From Shinisaurus crocodilurus (Eukaryota; Chordata; Lepidosauria; Squamata; Shinisauridae): DNA of 64,000 nucleotides. Every line of letters starts with the position of its first letter. Position 1 is the stretch's first letter. The stretch spans positions 124,934,402 through 124,998,401 of the forward strand of contig CM037877.1 of assembly GCA_021292165.1 (NCBI GenBank), given 5' to 3'. The translations under genes and the position numbers were made by a program. Shown here one piece after another: positions 46,331 to 56,078 of this stretch. Below the pieces are notes generated by a model. The model did no database searches and was not told where the DNA came from. It saw only the letters and a program-made list of their open reading frames with translations.

Positions 46331-49300
46331 TAATTCCGCCTGATTGGCGGAAGCGAGGGGGCATGTGTCTCTCCCAGGGAGATAGTGGGGGGAGTTCTGG
46401 GAGGCAAACGGTACCAATATTGAGCGGCAGGCGCTGGCAGAGCGCTAGGGGCAGGCCACGCCGAGTAAGGGGAACAAGGGATTGATGCTTAATATCTATC
46501 CCTTGTTCCGGGCCTGCCCAGAGCCAAGGGATCACTGGGGGATGTGTTGCTCCTCCCCCCACCCTGCGTTTGCTGTTGTGCAATGCCAGGTCCGTTACCC
46601 AAAAAACATCTCTCATCCATGACTTGATCATGGATGAGGGTGCGGACCTGGCATGTGTTACGGAAACCTGGCTGGACGAGGCCGCTGCTCCTACTCTGGC
46701 GGCCTTGTGTCCGGCCGGTTTCTCGTATGCCCAGCATCCAAGGGTTGGGGGACGGGGAGGGGGAGTGGCTGTTATCTACCAGGAGTCCTTGGTCCTCACC
46801 AGACTCCCTCTCCGGGAGACCAAGTTTATTGAGTGCATGTACTGGAGGTTGGGTCCAAAGGGCAGCCTGGGGATTCTGCTCGTGTACCGTCCACCCCACT
46901 GCACGACAGACTCCCTGGCCGAGGTGCTGGAGGTGGTCTCTGATGTGCGTGTGTTGTCCCCCAGGCTAGTGGTGCTGGGGGACTTCAACGTGCATTCGGG
47001 GGCTTCCCTCACTGGGGCACCTCGGGACTTTATGGAGACCATGGCTTCCTGGGAGCTGCACCCTGTATTAACTGGACCTACCCATGTAGCTGGTCATGCA
47101 CTGGACTTGGTTTTTGTTTCCGGAGAGGGGGGAAATGATCTGGAGATCGGGGGTATATCCACCACCCCCTTGTCATGGTCAGATCACTATCTGGTGGGGT
47201 TGGATTTCTCGGTGCCACAACCCCTCTGCAGGGGTGAGGGACCTATTAGAATGGTCCGCCCCAGGCGTCTTATGGATCCAGATGGATTCCTGAACGCACT
47301 TGGGGAATTGGAGCACACAAACGGTAGCTCAGTCGAGACCCTGGTGAATGACTGGAATGCTGCAATCACCAGGGCATTAGACCGAGTTGCCCCGAAGCGC
47401 CCTCTTCACCTAAACAGAGCTCGTGCGGCGCCATGGTTCACTCCGTCGCTGCGAGCTCTGAAACAAGAGGTGAGAAGGCTAGAGCGTCGATGGCGAAATT
47501 CCTGCTCCGAAGACGATCGAACATGGGTTAGAGCTGCATCTTCAGCCTACCGGGTGGCGGTGAAGGCAGCAAAAAAGAATTTCTATGCTGCCTCCATTGC
47601 GTCTGCAGAGTGCTGCCCCAGGAGGCTGTTCCAAGTGGTCCGGAGTCTGGTCGGTCCAGTCGCTCCGGACCCATTGGAACATTCAAAAGCCTCCTGTGAG
47701 GCTTTAGCGAAGCACTTCGCAGATAAAATCGATCGGATTAGGAGTGGGATATCGTACGTCGTGGACACAGGGAGTGAGCGGGAGGAGGCCAATGGCAGAC
47801 CGGTTTTGTGGGATCGGTTTCGGCTTCTTCCTTCTGATGAAGTGGACAAGGTGCTTTCATCTGTGAGGCCGACCACCTGCTTGCTTGACCCTTGCCCGTC
47901 CTGGCTCATCATGAGCTGCAGGGAGAGACTGGGTGAGGGGATCAAGGCGGTGGTGAATGCCTCCCTCGAGGAGGGAGTGATGCCATCAGCCCTCAAGGAG
48001 GCAGTAATAAGACCGCTTCTAAAGAAGCCCTCCTTGGATCCCCAGGATTTAAACAACTTTAGCCCAGTCTCCAATTTACCATTTCTGGGCAAGGTGATCG
48101 AGCGGGTGGTGGGTGCTCAGTTGAAGGCACACTTGGATGAAGGCGATTATTTGGATCCGTGCCAGTTGGGCTTCAGGTCTGGACATGGGACGGAGACGGC
48201 CTTGGTCGCCTTGGTGGATGATATGAGGAGGGCTTTGGATAGGGGCGAATGCTCCTTTCTAGTCCTCCTCGATCTCTCAGCGGCTTTTGATACCGTTGAC
48301 CACGGTATCCTCCTGGACCGTCTGGAGGGGTTGGGCTTGGGAGGCACTGTATTGCAGTGGTTCCGGTCCTTCCTCTCTGGAAGGTATCAGAGGGTAGTTC
48401 TCGGGGAGGAGGCTTCGGACCGTCGGCTGCTCACTTGTGGAGTGCCGCAGGGTTCCATCCTCTCCCCGATGTTATTCAACATCTACCTCAAGCCGCTGGG
48501 AGCTATCATCAGGAGGTTTGGGGTGCAGTGTCATCAGTATGCGGATGACATGCAGCTCTACCTCTGTTTTAAGTCCTCACCGAGGTTGGCCGTTGAGACC
48601 CTGTCCAAGTGCCTGGAGTCAGTGGCTGGCTGGATGGGAAGGAACATGCTGAAACTGAACCCCGACAAGACCGAGGTACTTCTGGTGGGGGACAAGGGAA
48701 GGTTAGGGGATGTTGACCTGGTGCTGAATGGGGTACATCTACCCCTGAAGGACCAGGTCCGCAGCTTGGGGGTCATTCTAGACTCCCAGCTGTCCATGGA
48801 GGCTCAGGTGGCAGCTGTGAGCCGGGCGGCGCTGTATCAACTCCATCTGATACGGCAGCTGCACCCCTACCTTCCTAATCACCTGCTCCCATCAGTGGTT
48901 CATGCCTTGGTCTCCTCTCGCCTAGACTACTGTAATGCGCTCTACGTGGGGTTACCCTTGAAGATGGTCCGGAAGCTTCAGCTGGTACAGAACGCGGCGG
49001 CTCGCCTGATTAAGGGCAGCCGCCGGCGTGATCACATCACGCCAGTGCTTAATGAGTTGCACGGGCTACCAGTTGCTTGCCGAGCCGAATTCAAGGTGTT
49101 GGTTTTGACCTTTAAAACCCTACACGGCTCCGGCCCAGCTTATCTCAAGGAGCGCCTCCAGCAACATCAAGTAGGCCGCTCAACAAGGTCTGCCACGGAC
49201 GGCCTTCTCCTTATCCCATCAGCCAGAGCAGCCAGGCTGGTGGGGACTAGGAAGAGGGCCTTCTCTGTGGCAGCCCCCACATTATGGAACTCCCTCCCTA

Positions 49301-49532
49301 GTGACCTTCGCCATGCCCCCTCCGTGATGAGCTTCCGCTGTGCATTAAAAACATGGCTGTTCAGGCGGGAATATGGGGTGGGTTAGGTTTTTAATGAGAA
49401 TTTTTTATATTGTTTTAATTATTATATTTTATTGTGTTTTGCTGTTTTTTAATTGTACATCGCCCAGGGTGGCCGGGTGGCCAGCCTGATGGGCGATTGA
49501 TAAATATAATAAATAAATAAATAAATAAATAA
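46331..49532 (+). mobile_element. Near-complete L2-clade LINE
   Basis: A GC-rich leader (46331-46570) precedes one long open frame and a short 3' UTR ending GGGCGATTGATAAATATAAT and a (AATA)n tail at 49498-49532. The left limit is inferred from the adjacent L1 target duplication. No target duplication of its own was seen, as is common for this clade. Confidence 0.85.
46486..49386 (+). CDS. L2 LINE ORF2: apurinic endonuclease and reverse transcriptase, uninterrupted
   Basis: The frame is open from 46486 to TAG 49384-49386 with no stop. The first in-frame ATG is at 46630, so the natural start is uncertain. EN motifs: CNARSVTQK, VTETWLDEA, GGVAVIYQ, LVYRPPHC, LGDFNVHSG (about residue 138 counted from 46570) and WSDHYLVGLDFSV (about 204). 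RT motifs: LLKKPSLDPQDLNNFSPVSN, GFRSGHGTETALVALVDDM, LLDLSAAFDTVDHGILLDRL (about 565-585), GVPQGSILSPMLFNIYL (about 624) and HQYADDMQLYL (about 657). The tail ends CALKTWLFRREYGVG, with RLDYCNALYVGLP upstream. Normal RT has YRPVSNLP where this reads FSPVSNLP. All catalytic residues I can recognise are present. It lies downstream of ADGRL3 on the same strand. Confidence 0.92.
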   Translation, partial: CLISIPCSGPAQSQGITGGCVAPPPTLRLLLCNARSVTQKTSLIHDLIMDEGADLACVTETWLDEAAAPTLAALCPAGFSYAQHPRVGGRGGGVAVIYQESLVLTRLPLRETKFIECMYWRLGPKGSLGILLVYRPPHCTTDSLAEVLEVVSDVRVLSPRLVVLGDFNVHSGASLTGAPRDFMETMASWELHPVLTGPTHVAGHALDLVFVSGEGGNDLEIGGISTTPLSWSDHYLVGLDFSVPQPLCRGEGPIRMVRPRRLMDPDGFLNALGELEHTNGSSVETLVNDWNAAITRALDRVAPKRPLHLNRARAAPWFTPSLRALKQEVRRLERRWRNSCSEDDRTWVRAASSAYRVAVKAAKKNFYAASIASAECCPRRLFQVVRSLVGPVAPDPLEHSKASCEALAKHFADKIDRIRSGISYVVDTGSEREEANGRPVLWDRFRLLPSDEVDKVLSSVRPTTCLLDPCPSWLIMSCRERLGEGIKAVVNASLEEGVMPSALKEAVIRPLLKKPSLDPQDLNNFSPVSNLPFLGKVIERVVGAQLKAHLDEGDYLDPCQLGFRSGHGTETALVALVDDMRRALDRGECSFLVLLDLSAAFDTVDHGILLDRLEGLGLGGTVLQWFRSFLSGRYQRVVLGEEASDRRLLTCGVPQGSILSPMLFNIYLKPLGAIIRRFGVQCHQYADDMQLYLCFKSSPRLAVETLSKCLESVAGWMGRNMLKLNPDKTEVLLVGDKGRLGDVDLVLNGVHLPLKDQVRSLGVILDSQLSMEAQVAAVSRAALYQLHLIRQLHPYLPNHLLPSVVHALVSSRLDYCNALYVGLPLKMVRKLQLVQNAAARLIKGSRRRDHITPVLNELHGLPVACRAEFKVLVLTFKTLHGSGPAYLKERLQQHQVGRSTRSATDGLLLIPSARAARLVGTRKRAFSVAAPTLWNSLPSDLRHAPSVMSFRCALKTWLFRREYGVG

Positions 49533-50317
49533 ATATCTTTCCAGATCCAGACCATGCCATAGTTAACTTAGTAAAGTTTATTTAATTTTCTTGACACTAG
49601 TATGCCTAAATATCGAAACTTAGAATGGACTATGGGAATCTCCAAAAAATCACAGAGTTGGCGTATTTTTGGTGCTACATTAAAAAACTAGGTCTCAGAT
49701 TTTGAATGGTTGACATGTAGACTGGCCATGTAGACACATGCAAAACCAGCCAAAATTATTTTAATTTTAATTGCAGCTACTATCGGTTGGTTTGTAAAAA
49801 TGACCACATCATCTGCCAAGTGTGGAATTGTGAATTTATCCTCATCCCATATTGATCCCAATTCATTACGTATTTTTTCCACGAGGGGTTCTAATACTCC
49901 TTGTGTATTTGTCCCTCAACTGATTGTTATACAAGTTGAGTCTTGGTCAATTATTCTCAGTTTGGCTTCTGAGTGAGAACAAATTTGATCTAGTACTTGA
50001 ACAAAATTGGGGCCTAATCTGAATTTACGTATTGTGCTGAGTAGAAATTTCAATTCTACACAATCGATAGCTTTGAATATATCTAGTGCAAAAATAGCCA
50101 TTGGTGATTTCTTTGCTTTGCCAGTTATATTTAATAATCTCATGATAGGTACTGTTGTTTGTTGGTTTAGGACAAAACCTGTCTGGTCAAGATGAACAAA
50201 ATCATTCATTTTGTTATAAATGATTTCATACAAATTATAAGTAGCACTGTAAAAATTTTATAATCTACATTTAATAATGTAAATTATTACATTATTGGTC
50301 TATACGATTCAATCAGA

Positions 50318-50647
50318 GAGCCAGTGTGGCATAGTGGTTAGTGGACTGGGACTTGGGAGATCCAGGTTCTAGTCCCCACTCGGCCATGAAGCTCACTGGG
50401 TGACTTTGGGCCAGTCACTGACTCTCAGCCTAACCTACCTCACAGGGTTGTTGTGAGGATAAAATGGAGAGGAGGATTGACCTAGATTCCTGCATTGAGC
50501 AGGGGGTTGGACTCGATGGCCTTGTAGGCCCCTTCCAACTCTACTTTTCTATGATTCTATGATTCTATGAGGATTATGTAAGCCACCTTGGGTTCCTTTC
50601 AGGAAGAAAGGCAGGATATAAATATAATAAAATAAATAATAATAATA
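50318..50647 (+). mobile_element. tRNA-derived SINE inserted in the L1, itself carrying a CR1 tail
   Basis: Same family as 5494. AATCAGA flanks it at 50311-50317 and 50648-50654, and excision restores the L1 RT reading KDPVLIESYRPI. The SINE is split at 50478/50570 by a CR1 3' end. Confidence 0.9.
50479..50569 (+). mobile_element. 91-bp CR1 3'-end insertion inside the SINE
   Basis: GACCTAGATTCCTGCATTGAG... to (GATTCTAT)n. AGGATT is duplicated at 50473-50478 and 50570-50575 (possibly 7 bp with the preceding G). Removing it rejoins GAGAGGAGGATTATGTAAGCC of the SINE. Confidence 0.9.
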
Positions 50648-52066
50648 AATCAGAACAGGGTCCTTATAAGGTTTTGGAATTATAACTATACGTGACTGTC
50701 TCCATGTGGGTGGGAGGGAGGACCCTCCTAGAACATATATATCTTTCATTAAAGAGTGCAATTAAATGGGGTACCAATATATATTTGTAAATTTATAGAA
50801 ATTTGTAGTAAAGCCAGGCAATTTTGCCTCCTTTAGGCAAAACCTCCTTTAGGTTTACTTCCTCATTTAAAATTGGGGAATCCATCCACTCTCTTTCCTC
50901 CTTCCCTAGCAATGGTAAATTAATGGAATCTAAAAATAATAATTGAATATTAGCCAGGGGAGGGGAGGAGGTATCATATAATAACTTATATAAATCTGCA
51001 AACTCCTTGCAAATTTCTTGTGTATTGTATGTTTGCTCCCTGGTGGATGTCTGTATGTTTGGAATGAAATCCCTTGCCTTTATCTTTTATAGTCTCCTCG
51101 CATTTGTCCCACCTTACGCATAAAACTTCTGTTTTAAATAGAGAAGTCTAATTGTAGTCTCGTTAGTCTCAAAAGCCTCAAGCTCTTTCCTCTTGAATTC
51201 AATTTGTTAATATAAATCCTTAAAGCCTGTTTGTGCATACTTTGAGGAAAGATGTGCTATCGTTGTTTCTAGAAATTTGCACCTTTCTGAGGCCTGTCTT
51301 TTTAGCCATACCTTCTCCCGAATACAGTACCTCGTATAACAGGTTTCATTGCTTTGAAAAAGAGGCTATTTAAAAAGTCTGGTTTGATTCTCATTAAAGT
51401 AATGGACTAGTGCCTCAGTGGATTCTTTCTTGGGTGGCACTCTGTTTGGGTTTAGTCCTGAGGGCTCTCTGTGCTCTCTCAAAATCATTTATTGACAATT
51501 TCAGTGTCGGGATTAACGTCAAATTTAGATAACTGAATTCAGCACACGCTTATTAACCGACTCATTCTGCTCTCAGATTCTGCCATCATTGCTTTAATTT
51601 CTCGGTTCTCTCTTTGTAAATTTTTTCAATTGCTTGTCTTGTAAAAGATCCATAATCATCGAGGCAGTTTCTGCTGTGCCTTCTAATTTAGAGGTCAATA
51701 ATTCAATCTTGCTCTCTAAGGGAGATATAAGCTCCTTCCATGTATCACTCAGAACTGTTTTGAGGGAGGCTAGTTGATTCATGGATTGTTGATTTAAGTT
51801 TTCAGCAGTAATTTCCAGAGCACCAGCATCCATAGCCATGATGGATTCCTCCCCTCCTTTCCCTCCTCTTAGCACTACTTGCCTTTCCTTAACTAGGCAA
51901 GTAGGCAGTTATGCTAGCATTTTTTGGCTCAAGAAGGGTGGGGGGGTCATACCACCCTTAACTGGAATAACAGTCCTGACAGAAGTTTTGCCTTAAATCA
52001 AATAGCCTCTTCCCGGAGCTCACTTTACCATACAGCCACTTTACCTGTTCATGCGGCCACAATCAT

Positions 52067-52566
52067 CCTCCATGATTTCTCAAAGATGGTTCTCAGACAG
52101 TGGTTCCGGGAGCCCCCGCCTCTCAGCTGATTCCCCGCAGAACAGCTGATTCAAAAAAAAATTTTTTTTTTAATGTGCCGTACGGTAAGTGCGTCTTATG
52201 GAGCGAAAAATACGGTAATTAGGAGTTCCTTGACCATTTGCCTATCATTCTCAAGCTGCAATCCTGCCCCTTCAGCTTGTACTTCAGGTTTGCCGGGGGC
52301 GTGTGGGTCATAGACCCTCTTTTGGGAGAAGACTGAGCCAAAGAAGGAATTGAACACTTCTGCCTTTTCTTTGTCATCTCTTATCATTTTGCCATCCTCA
52401 CTGAGCAGTTGAACCACCATTTCTTTCCTCTGTCTTTTACTCTGCACGTATCAGAAGAAAGCTTTTTTTGTTACTTTTAGTATCCCTCACTAAACTCAGC
52501 TCATTCTCAGCTTTAGCCTTCCTGAAACCATCCCTGCACAGGTAGCACAGTGCTTCCTGTCTTCCA
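52067..52566 (-). pseudogene. Older CR1 fragment interrupted by a MITE
   Basis: Antisense CR1 (CCTCCATGATTTCTCAAAG; then from 52219 AGGAGTTCCTTGACCATTTG through MQSKRQRKEMVVQLLSEDG on the minus strand). It differs clearly from the two young copies (VYDPHAPGKPEVQAEGAGLQ). Confidence 0.8.
52098..52217. mobile_element. Partial copy of the TACCGTATTTTTCGCTCC MITE
   Basis: The right end AAGTGCGTCTTATGGAGCGA...TACGGTA matches the 7181-7209 terminus. CCCGCCTCTCAGCTGATT also occurs in the 6926 copy in reverse. The left TIR is missing. Confidence 0.75.
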
Positions 52567-52659
52567 CTTCCTAGCAAGCTAGCTAAAAGTGGGCTAGATG
52601 GAACAACTATCAGGTGGATCCACAGTTGGCTACAGAATCGGACTAAAAGAGTGCTTATC
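52566..52659 (+). mobile_element. 94-bp CR1 fragment in opposite orientation
   Basis: AGCTAGCTAAAAGTGGGCTAGATGG... to AGAGTGCTTATCA is sense CR1 RT (KLAKSGLDGTTIRWIHSWLQ), wedged between antisense CR1 sequences. Confidence 0.8.
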
Positions 52660-55501
52660 ATAGAATCATAGAAAAGTAGAGTTGGAAGGGGCCTACAAGG
52701 CCATCGAGTCCAACCCCCTGCTCAATGCAGGAATCTAGGTCAAAGCATCCCTGACAGATGGCTGTCCAGCTGCACCTTGAATGCCTCCAGAGTGGGAGAG
52801 CCCACAACCTCCCTAGGTAGTTGATTCCATTGTCTTATTGCTCTGACAGTCAGGAAATTTTTCCTGATGTTTAGGTGGAATCTAGGTTCCTGTAACTTGA
52901 GCCCATTATTCCGTGTCCTGCAAACTGGGATGATCGAGAAGAGATCTTTGCCCTCCTCTGTGTGACATCCCTTCAAATACTGGAAGAGTGCGATCATATC
53001 TCCCCTCAGTCTCCTCTTCTGAAGGCTAAACATGCCCAGTTCTTTCAGTCTCTCCTCATAGGGCCTTGTTTCCAGTCCCTTTATCATCTTTGTTGCCCTC
53101 CTCTGAACCCTCTCCAGTTTGTCTACATCCTTCTGAAAGTGTGGTGCCCAGAACTGGACGCAGTACTCAAGATGAGGCCTAACCAGTGCCGAGTAAAGGG
53201 GAATTATCACTTCCCGCGATTTGGAAGCTATACTTCTATTAATACAGCCCAAAATTGCATTTGCCTTCTTTGCAGCCACATCGCATTGCTGGCTCATATT
53301 CAGTTTGTGATCTACCACAATTCCAAGATCCTTCTCACTTGTAGTATTGTTGAGCCAAGTGTCCCCCATTCTGTAACTCTGCATTTGGTTTCCATTCCCT
53401 AGGTGCAGCACTTGGCATTTATCCCTATTAAATTTCATTCTGTTGTTTTCGGCCCAGCGCTCCAGTCTGTCGAGATCGCTTTGAATTTTGTTTCTTTCTT
53501 CCAGAGTATTAGCTGTTCCACCCAACTTTGTGTCATCTGCAAATTTGATAAGCATTCCCTGCACCTCTTCATCTAAGTCATTAATAAAAATGTTGAAGAG
53601 CACCGGGCCCAGGACCGAGCCCTGTGGTACCCCGCTCGTTACCTCTCCCCAGTTTGAGAAGGAACCATTGATAAGCACTCTTTGAGTCCGATTCTGTAGC
53701 CAATTGTGGATCCACCTGATAGTTGTTCCATCTAGCCCACTCTTAGCTAGCTTACTAATCAGGATATCATGAGGCACTTTGTCGAAAGCTTTGCTGAAGT
53801 CCAGATATATAATGTCCACAGCATTCCCACAGTCCACAAGGGAGGTTACCCGATCAAAAAATGAGATCAGATTAGTCTGACAGGATTTGTTCTTGACAAA
53901 TCCATGCTGGCTTCTAGTAATCACTGCATTGTTTTCAAGGTGCTTGCAGACTGACTTCTTTATAATCTGCTCAAAAATCTTCCCGGGGATTGATGTCAGA
54001 CTGACTGGCCTATAGTTCCCAGGTTCCTCCTTCTTGCCCTTTTTGAAGATGGGAACAACATTTGCCCTCCTCCAGTCGTCTGGCACTTCACCTGTCCTCC
54101 ATGATTTCTCAAAGATAATAGACAGTGGTTCTGAGAGTTCTTCTGCCAGTTCCTTTATTACTCTAGGATGCAGCTCATCAGGCCCTGGAGATTTAAACTC
54201 GTTCAGAGTAATCAGGTGCTCCTTGACCATTTGCCTATTAATCTCAAGCTGCAATCCTGCCCCTTCAGTCTGCACTTCAGGTTTGCCAGGGGGGTCATAG
54301 ACCCTCTTTTGGGAGAAGACCGAGCCGAAGTAGGAATTGAACACTTCTGCCTTTTCTTTGTCTTCTGTTATCAATTTGCCATCCTCATTGCGTAGTTGAA
54401 CCACCAGTTCTTTCTTCTGTCTTTTACTGTGCATGTATCTGAAGAAAGCTTTTTTGTTGCTTTTAGCATTCCTCGCTAACCTTAGCTCATTCTCAGCTTT
54501 AGCCTTCCTGACACTATTCCTGCAGTTCTGTGCTACCTGCCTGTACTCTTCACTTGTAGCCTGTCCTTCCTTCCACTTCCTATACGTGTCCTTTTTTGTT
54601 TTCAGGTCGTCTTTGAGTTTATTGTGAAGCCACATTGGCTTCTTCTGTTGCCCTCTGCCTTTTTTCCTTTTGGGAATTGTTTGCAATTGTGCCTTTAAAA
54701 TTTCCTTTTTTAAAAACTCCCACCCCTCCTGGGCTCCCTTTCTCGTGAGAGTCACTTGCCATGGGATCTTACTAATCATTGTTCTGAGTTTGTTAAAATT
54801 GGCTTTCCTAAAATCCAGGGTACGTGTTTGGCTACACTCAGCTTTTGCTTCCGTTAGAATCAAGAACTCAAGTATAACATGGTCACTTTCCCCCAGAGTT
54901 CCCGAAACTGCCACTTTATCCACTAACTCGTCTCTGTTGGTTAGAATCAGGTCAAGGATAGCCGATCCTCTAGTTCCTTCCTCCACTTTCTGTAGGAGGA
55001 AGTTATCAGCAGCACAGCTCAGGAATTTCTTGGAGGGGCCATGTTTGGCTGAAAAAGTCTCCCAACAGATATCAGGGAAATTGAAGTCTCCCATTACTAC
55101 CACATCGTGCCTCCTTGAAACACTGGCAATTTGTTTTTCAAAAGTTCCATCCTCGTCTTCTCCTTGATTGGGTGGTCGGTAGTAGACTCCAACCGCCATG
55201 TTCGTTTTATTCTTTGCCCCCTTTATTTTAACCCAGATGCTCTCAATGGGGCTGCCAAGCTCCTCTTCCTGTATCTCTGTGCAGAGATACGTATTTTTAA
55301 CATACAGTGCAACTCCACCTCCCTTTCTGTTGCTTCTGTTCCTTTTGAACAAGTTATACCCTTCAATTGCTGTATTCCAGTCATGGGAGTCATCCCACCA
55401 GGTTTCAGTTATCCCTATCAAGTCGTACTTGCCCTCATGTATCAAGAGTTCAATGGTTCCTTCTTGTTGGGACTTGAAAAAGATACTAGGAGAGGATATA
55501 T
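52660..55501 (-). mobile_element. Young CR1 LINE, nearly complete ORF2
   Basis: The 3' end (ATAGAATCATAG in reverse) is at 52660, and the coding part continues open to the edge of the LTR-like block at 55502. It is 5'-truncated just before the endonuclease start. Confidence 0.92.
52740..55445 (-). CDS. CR1 ORF2: endonuclease plus reverse transcriptase, uninterrupted (about 900 codons)
   Basis: The frame continues upstream of 55445 to 55501 without a stop or ATG (SQQEGTIELLIHEGKYDLIG), so the N-terminus is cut off. EN: LIGITETWWDDSHDW, KGGGVALYVKN, VGVYYRPPNQGED, VMGDFNFPDICWE (about residue 118), [13 protein letters not shown] and GESDHVILEF. A basic linker is rich in KKGRGQQKK. RT: RANVVPIFKKGKKEEPGNYR, GFVKNKSCQTNLISF, YLDFSKAFDKVPHDIL, GVPQGSVLGPVLFN (about 603) and KFADDTKLGG (about 633). 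It ends LDSHLSGML. All recognisable catalytic residues are kept; only the extreme N-terminus of EN and ORF1 are missing. Confidence 0.93.
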   Translation of the reverse strand: MIHEGKYDLIGITETWWDDSHDWNTAIEGYNLFKRNRSNRKGGGVALYVKNTYLCTEIQEEELGSPIESIWVKIKGAKNKTNMAVGVYYRPPNQGEDEDGTFEKQIASVSRRHDVVVMGDFNFPDICWETFSAKHGPSKKFLSCAADNFLLQKVEEGTRGSAILDLILTNRDELVDKVAVSGTLGESDHVILEFLILTEAKAECSQTRTLDFRKANFNKLRTMISKIPWQVTLTRKGAQEGWEFLKKEILKAQLQTIPKRKKGRGQQKKPMWLHNKLKDDLKTKKDTYRKWKEGQATSEEYRQVAQNCRNSVRKAKAENELRLARNAKSNKKAFFRYMHSKRQKKELVVQLRNEDGKLITEDKEKAEVFNSYFGSVFSQKRVYDPPGKPEVQTEGAGLQLEINRQMVKEHLITLNEFKSPGPDELHPRVIKELAEELSEPLSIIFEKSWRTGEVPDDWRRANVVPIFKKGKKEEPGNYRPVSLTSIPGKIFEQIIKKSVCKHLENNAVITRSQHGFVKNKSCQTNLISFFDRVTSLVDCGNAVDIIYLDFSKAFDKVPHDILISKLAKSGLDGTTIRWIHNWLQNRTQRVLINGSFSNWGEVTSGVPQGSVLGPVLFNIFINDLDEEVQGMLIKFADDTKLGGTANTLEERNKIQSDLDRLERWAENNRMKFNRDKCQVLHLGNGNQMQSYRMGDTWLNNTTSEKDLGIVVDHKLNMSQQCDVAAKKANAILGCINRSIASKSREVIIPLYSALVRPHLEYCVQFWAPHFQKDVDKLERVQRRATKMIKGLETRPYEERLKELGMFSLQKRRLRGDMIALFQYLKGCHTEEGKDLFSIIPVCRTRNNGLKLQEPRFHLNIRKNFLTVRAIRQWNQLPREVVGSPTLEAFKVQLDSHLSGML

Positions 55502-56078
55502 TGTGAAGTAATATCCTTCCTATCTCACGTTAGTGAGATCAGCAGAGTAGAGTCCCTTTCCAGCTTAAAAACAGCTTAGCTTTTGGCTAGTGTTACCCAG
55601 TTAGCATTTGGTAATCCAGGATGCTTTAAGGCAGAACAATAATCAAACAATAATCAACAATAATCAGAGCAATAATCAGAGACACAGTCTTGTAAAAGTT
55701 AAAAGTAACATTTACTCACTCAGATTATGCAGTTTCATTCAGGCAGGCTTAAAAGACGTTTCTTACAGTAGTTGGTACAAGTACATTTGTAGTTACTTGG
55801 GGTCTGAACTTGTGGAGTTCAGACCAGCAGCAACTCTGGTTACATGCTGCTGCTAGAACCATGTGGAGCCAACAACTACTGCAACCACACACTCCAGAGT
55901 CCCAGCAGAAAGAGGAAGAAGCTGATAGCTACGCCCACTTCCTGCTTAAGCTCTGCTAATTATTCAATGAGTACCTTCTAGGGTACCCCCTAGAAGGTAT
56001 CAGTGATCTTAACCATTTCACCCAACTACCTGGTGAAACATGAGCCATAGGTTTTGACTGCAATTTAATTATCCAACA
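55502..56078. mobile_element. Candidate solo LTR (577 bp)
   Basis: Begins TGTGAAGTAATATCC and ends TTATCCAACA, so it has the TG...CA outline of an LTR, and it lies between two CR1 pieces that both stop at its edges. It contains AATAATCA repeats (55635-55680) and a perfect hairpin at 55972-55999. No target duplication (ATATT against CTTCT) and no coding sequence. The assignment is tentative. Confidence 0.45.
55972..55999. repeat. Perfect 12-bp stem hairpin
   Basis: TACCTTCTAGGG and CCCTAGAAGGTA flank a 4-nt loop (TACC), inside the candidate LTR. Confidence 0.9.

Larger units (their letters stand above)
49534..52060 (-). pseudogene. L1-clade LINE fragment: ORF1-like coiled coil and ORF2 RT, decayed
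   Basis: On the minus strand from right to left: an ORF1-like piece at 51594-51875 (SLKTVLSDTWKELISPLESK, heptad-like and charged), an RT lead-in (LPLLGKEESEWMDSPI), then SSLPPTWRQSRIVIIPKPYK, then DPVLIESYRPI after removing the nested SINE, HLDQTGFVLNQQTTVPIMRL, IFALDIFKAIDCVELKFLLS and PHLADDVVIFTNQP (the usual YADD changed to LADD). The endonuclease is missing. The SINE at 50318-50647 sits inside an RT codon run. Confidence 0.8.
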
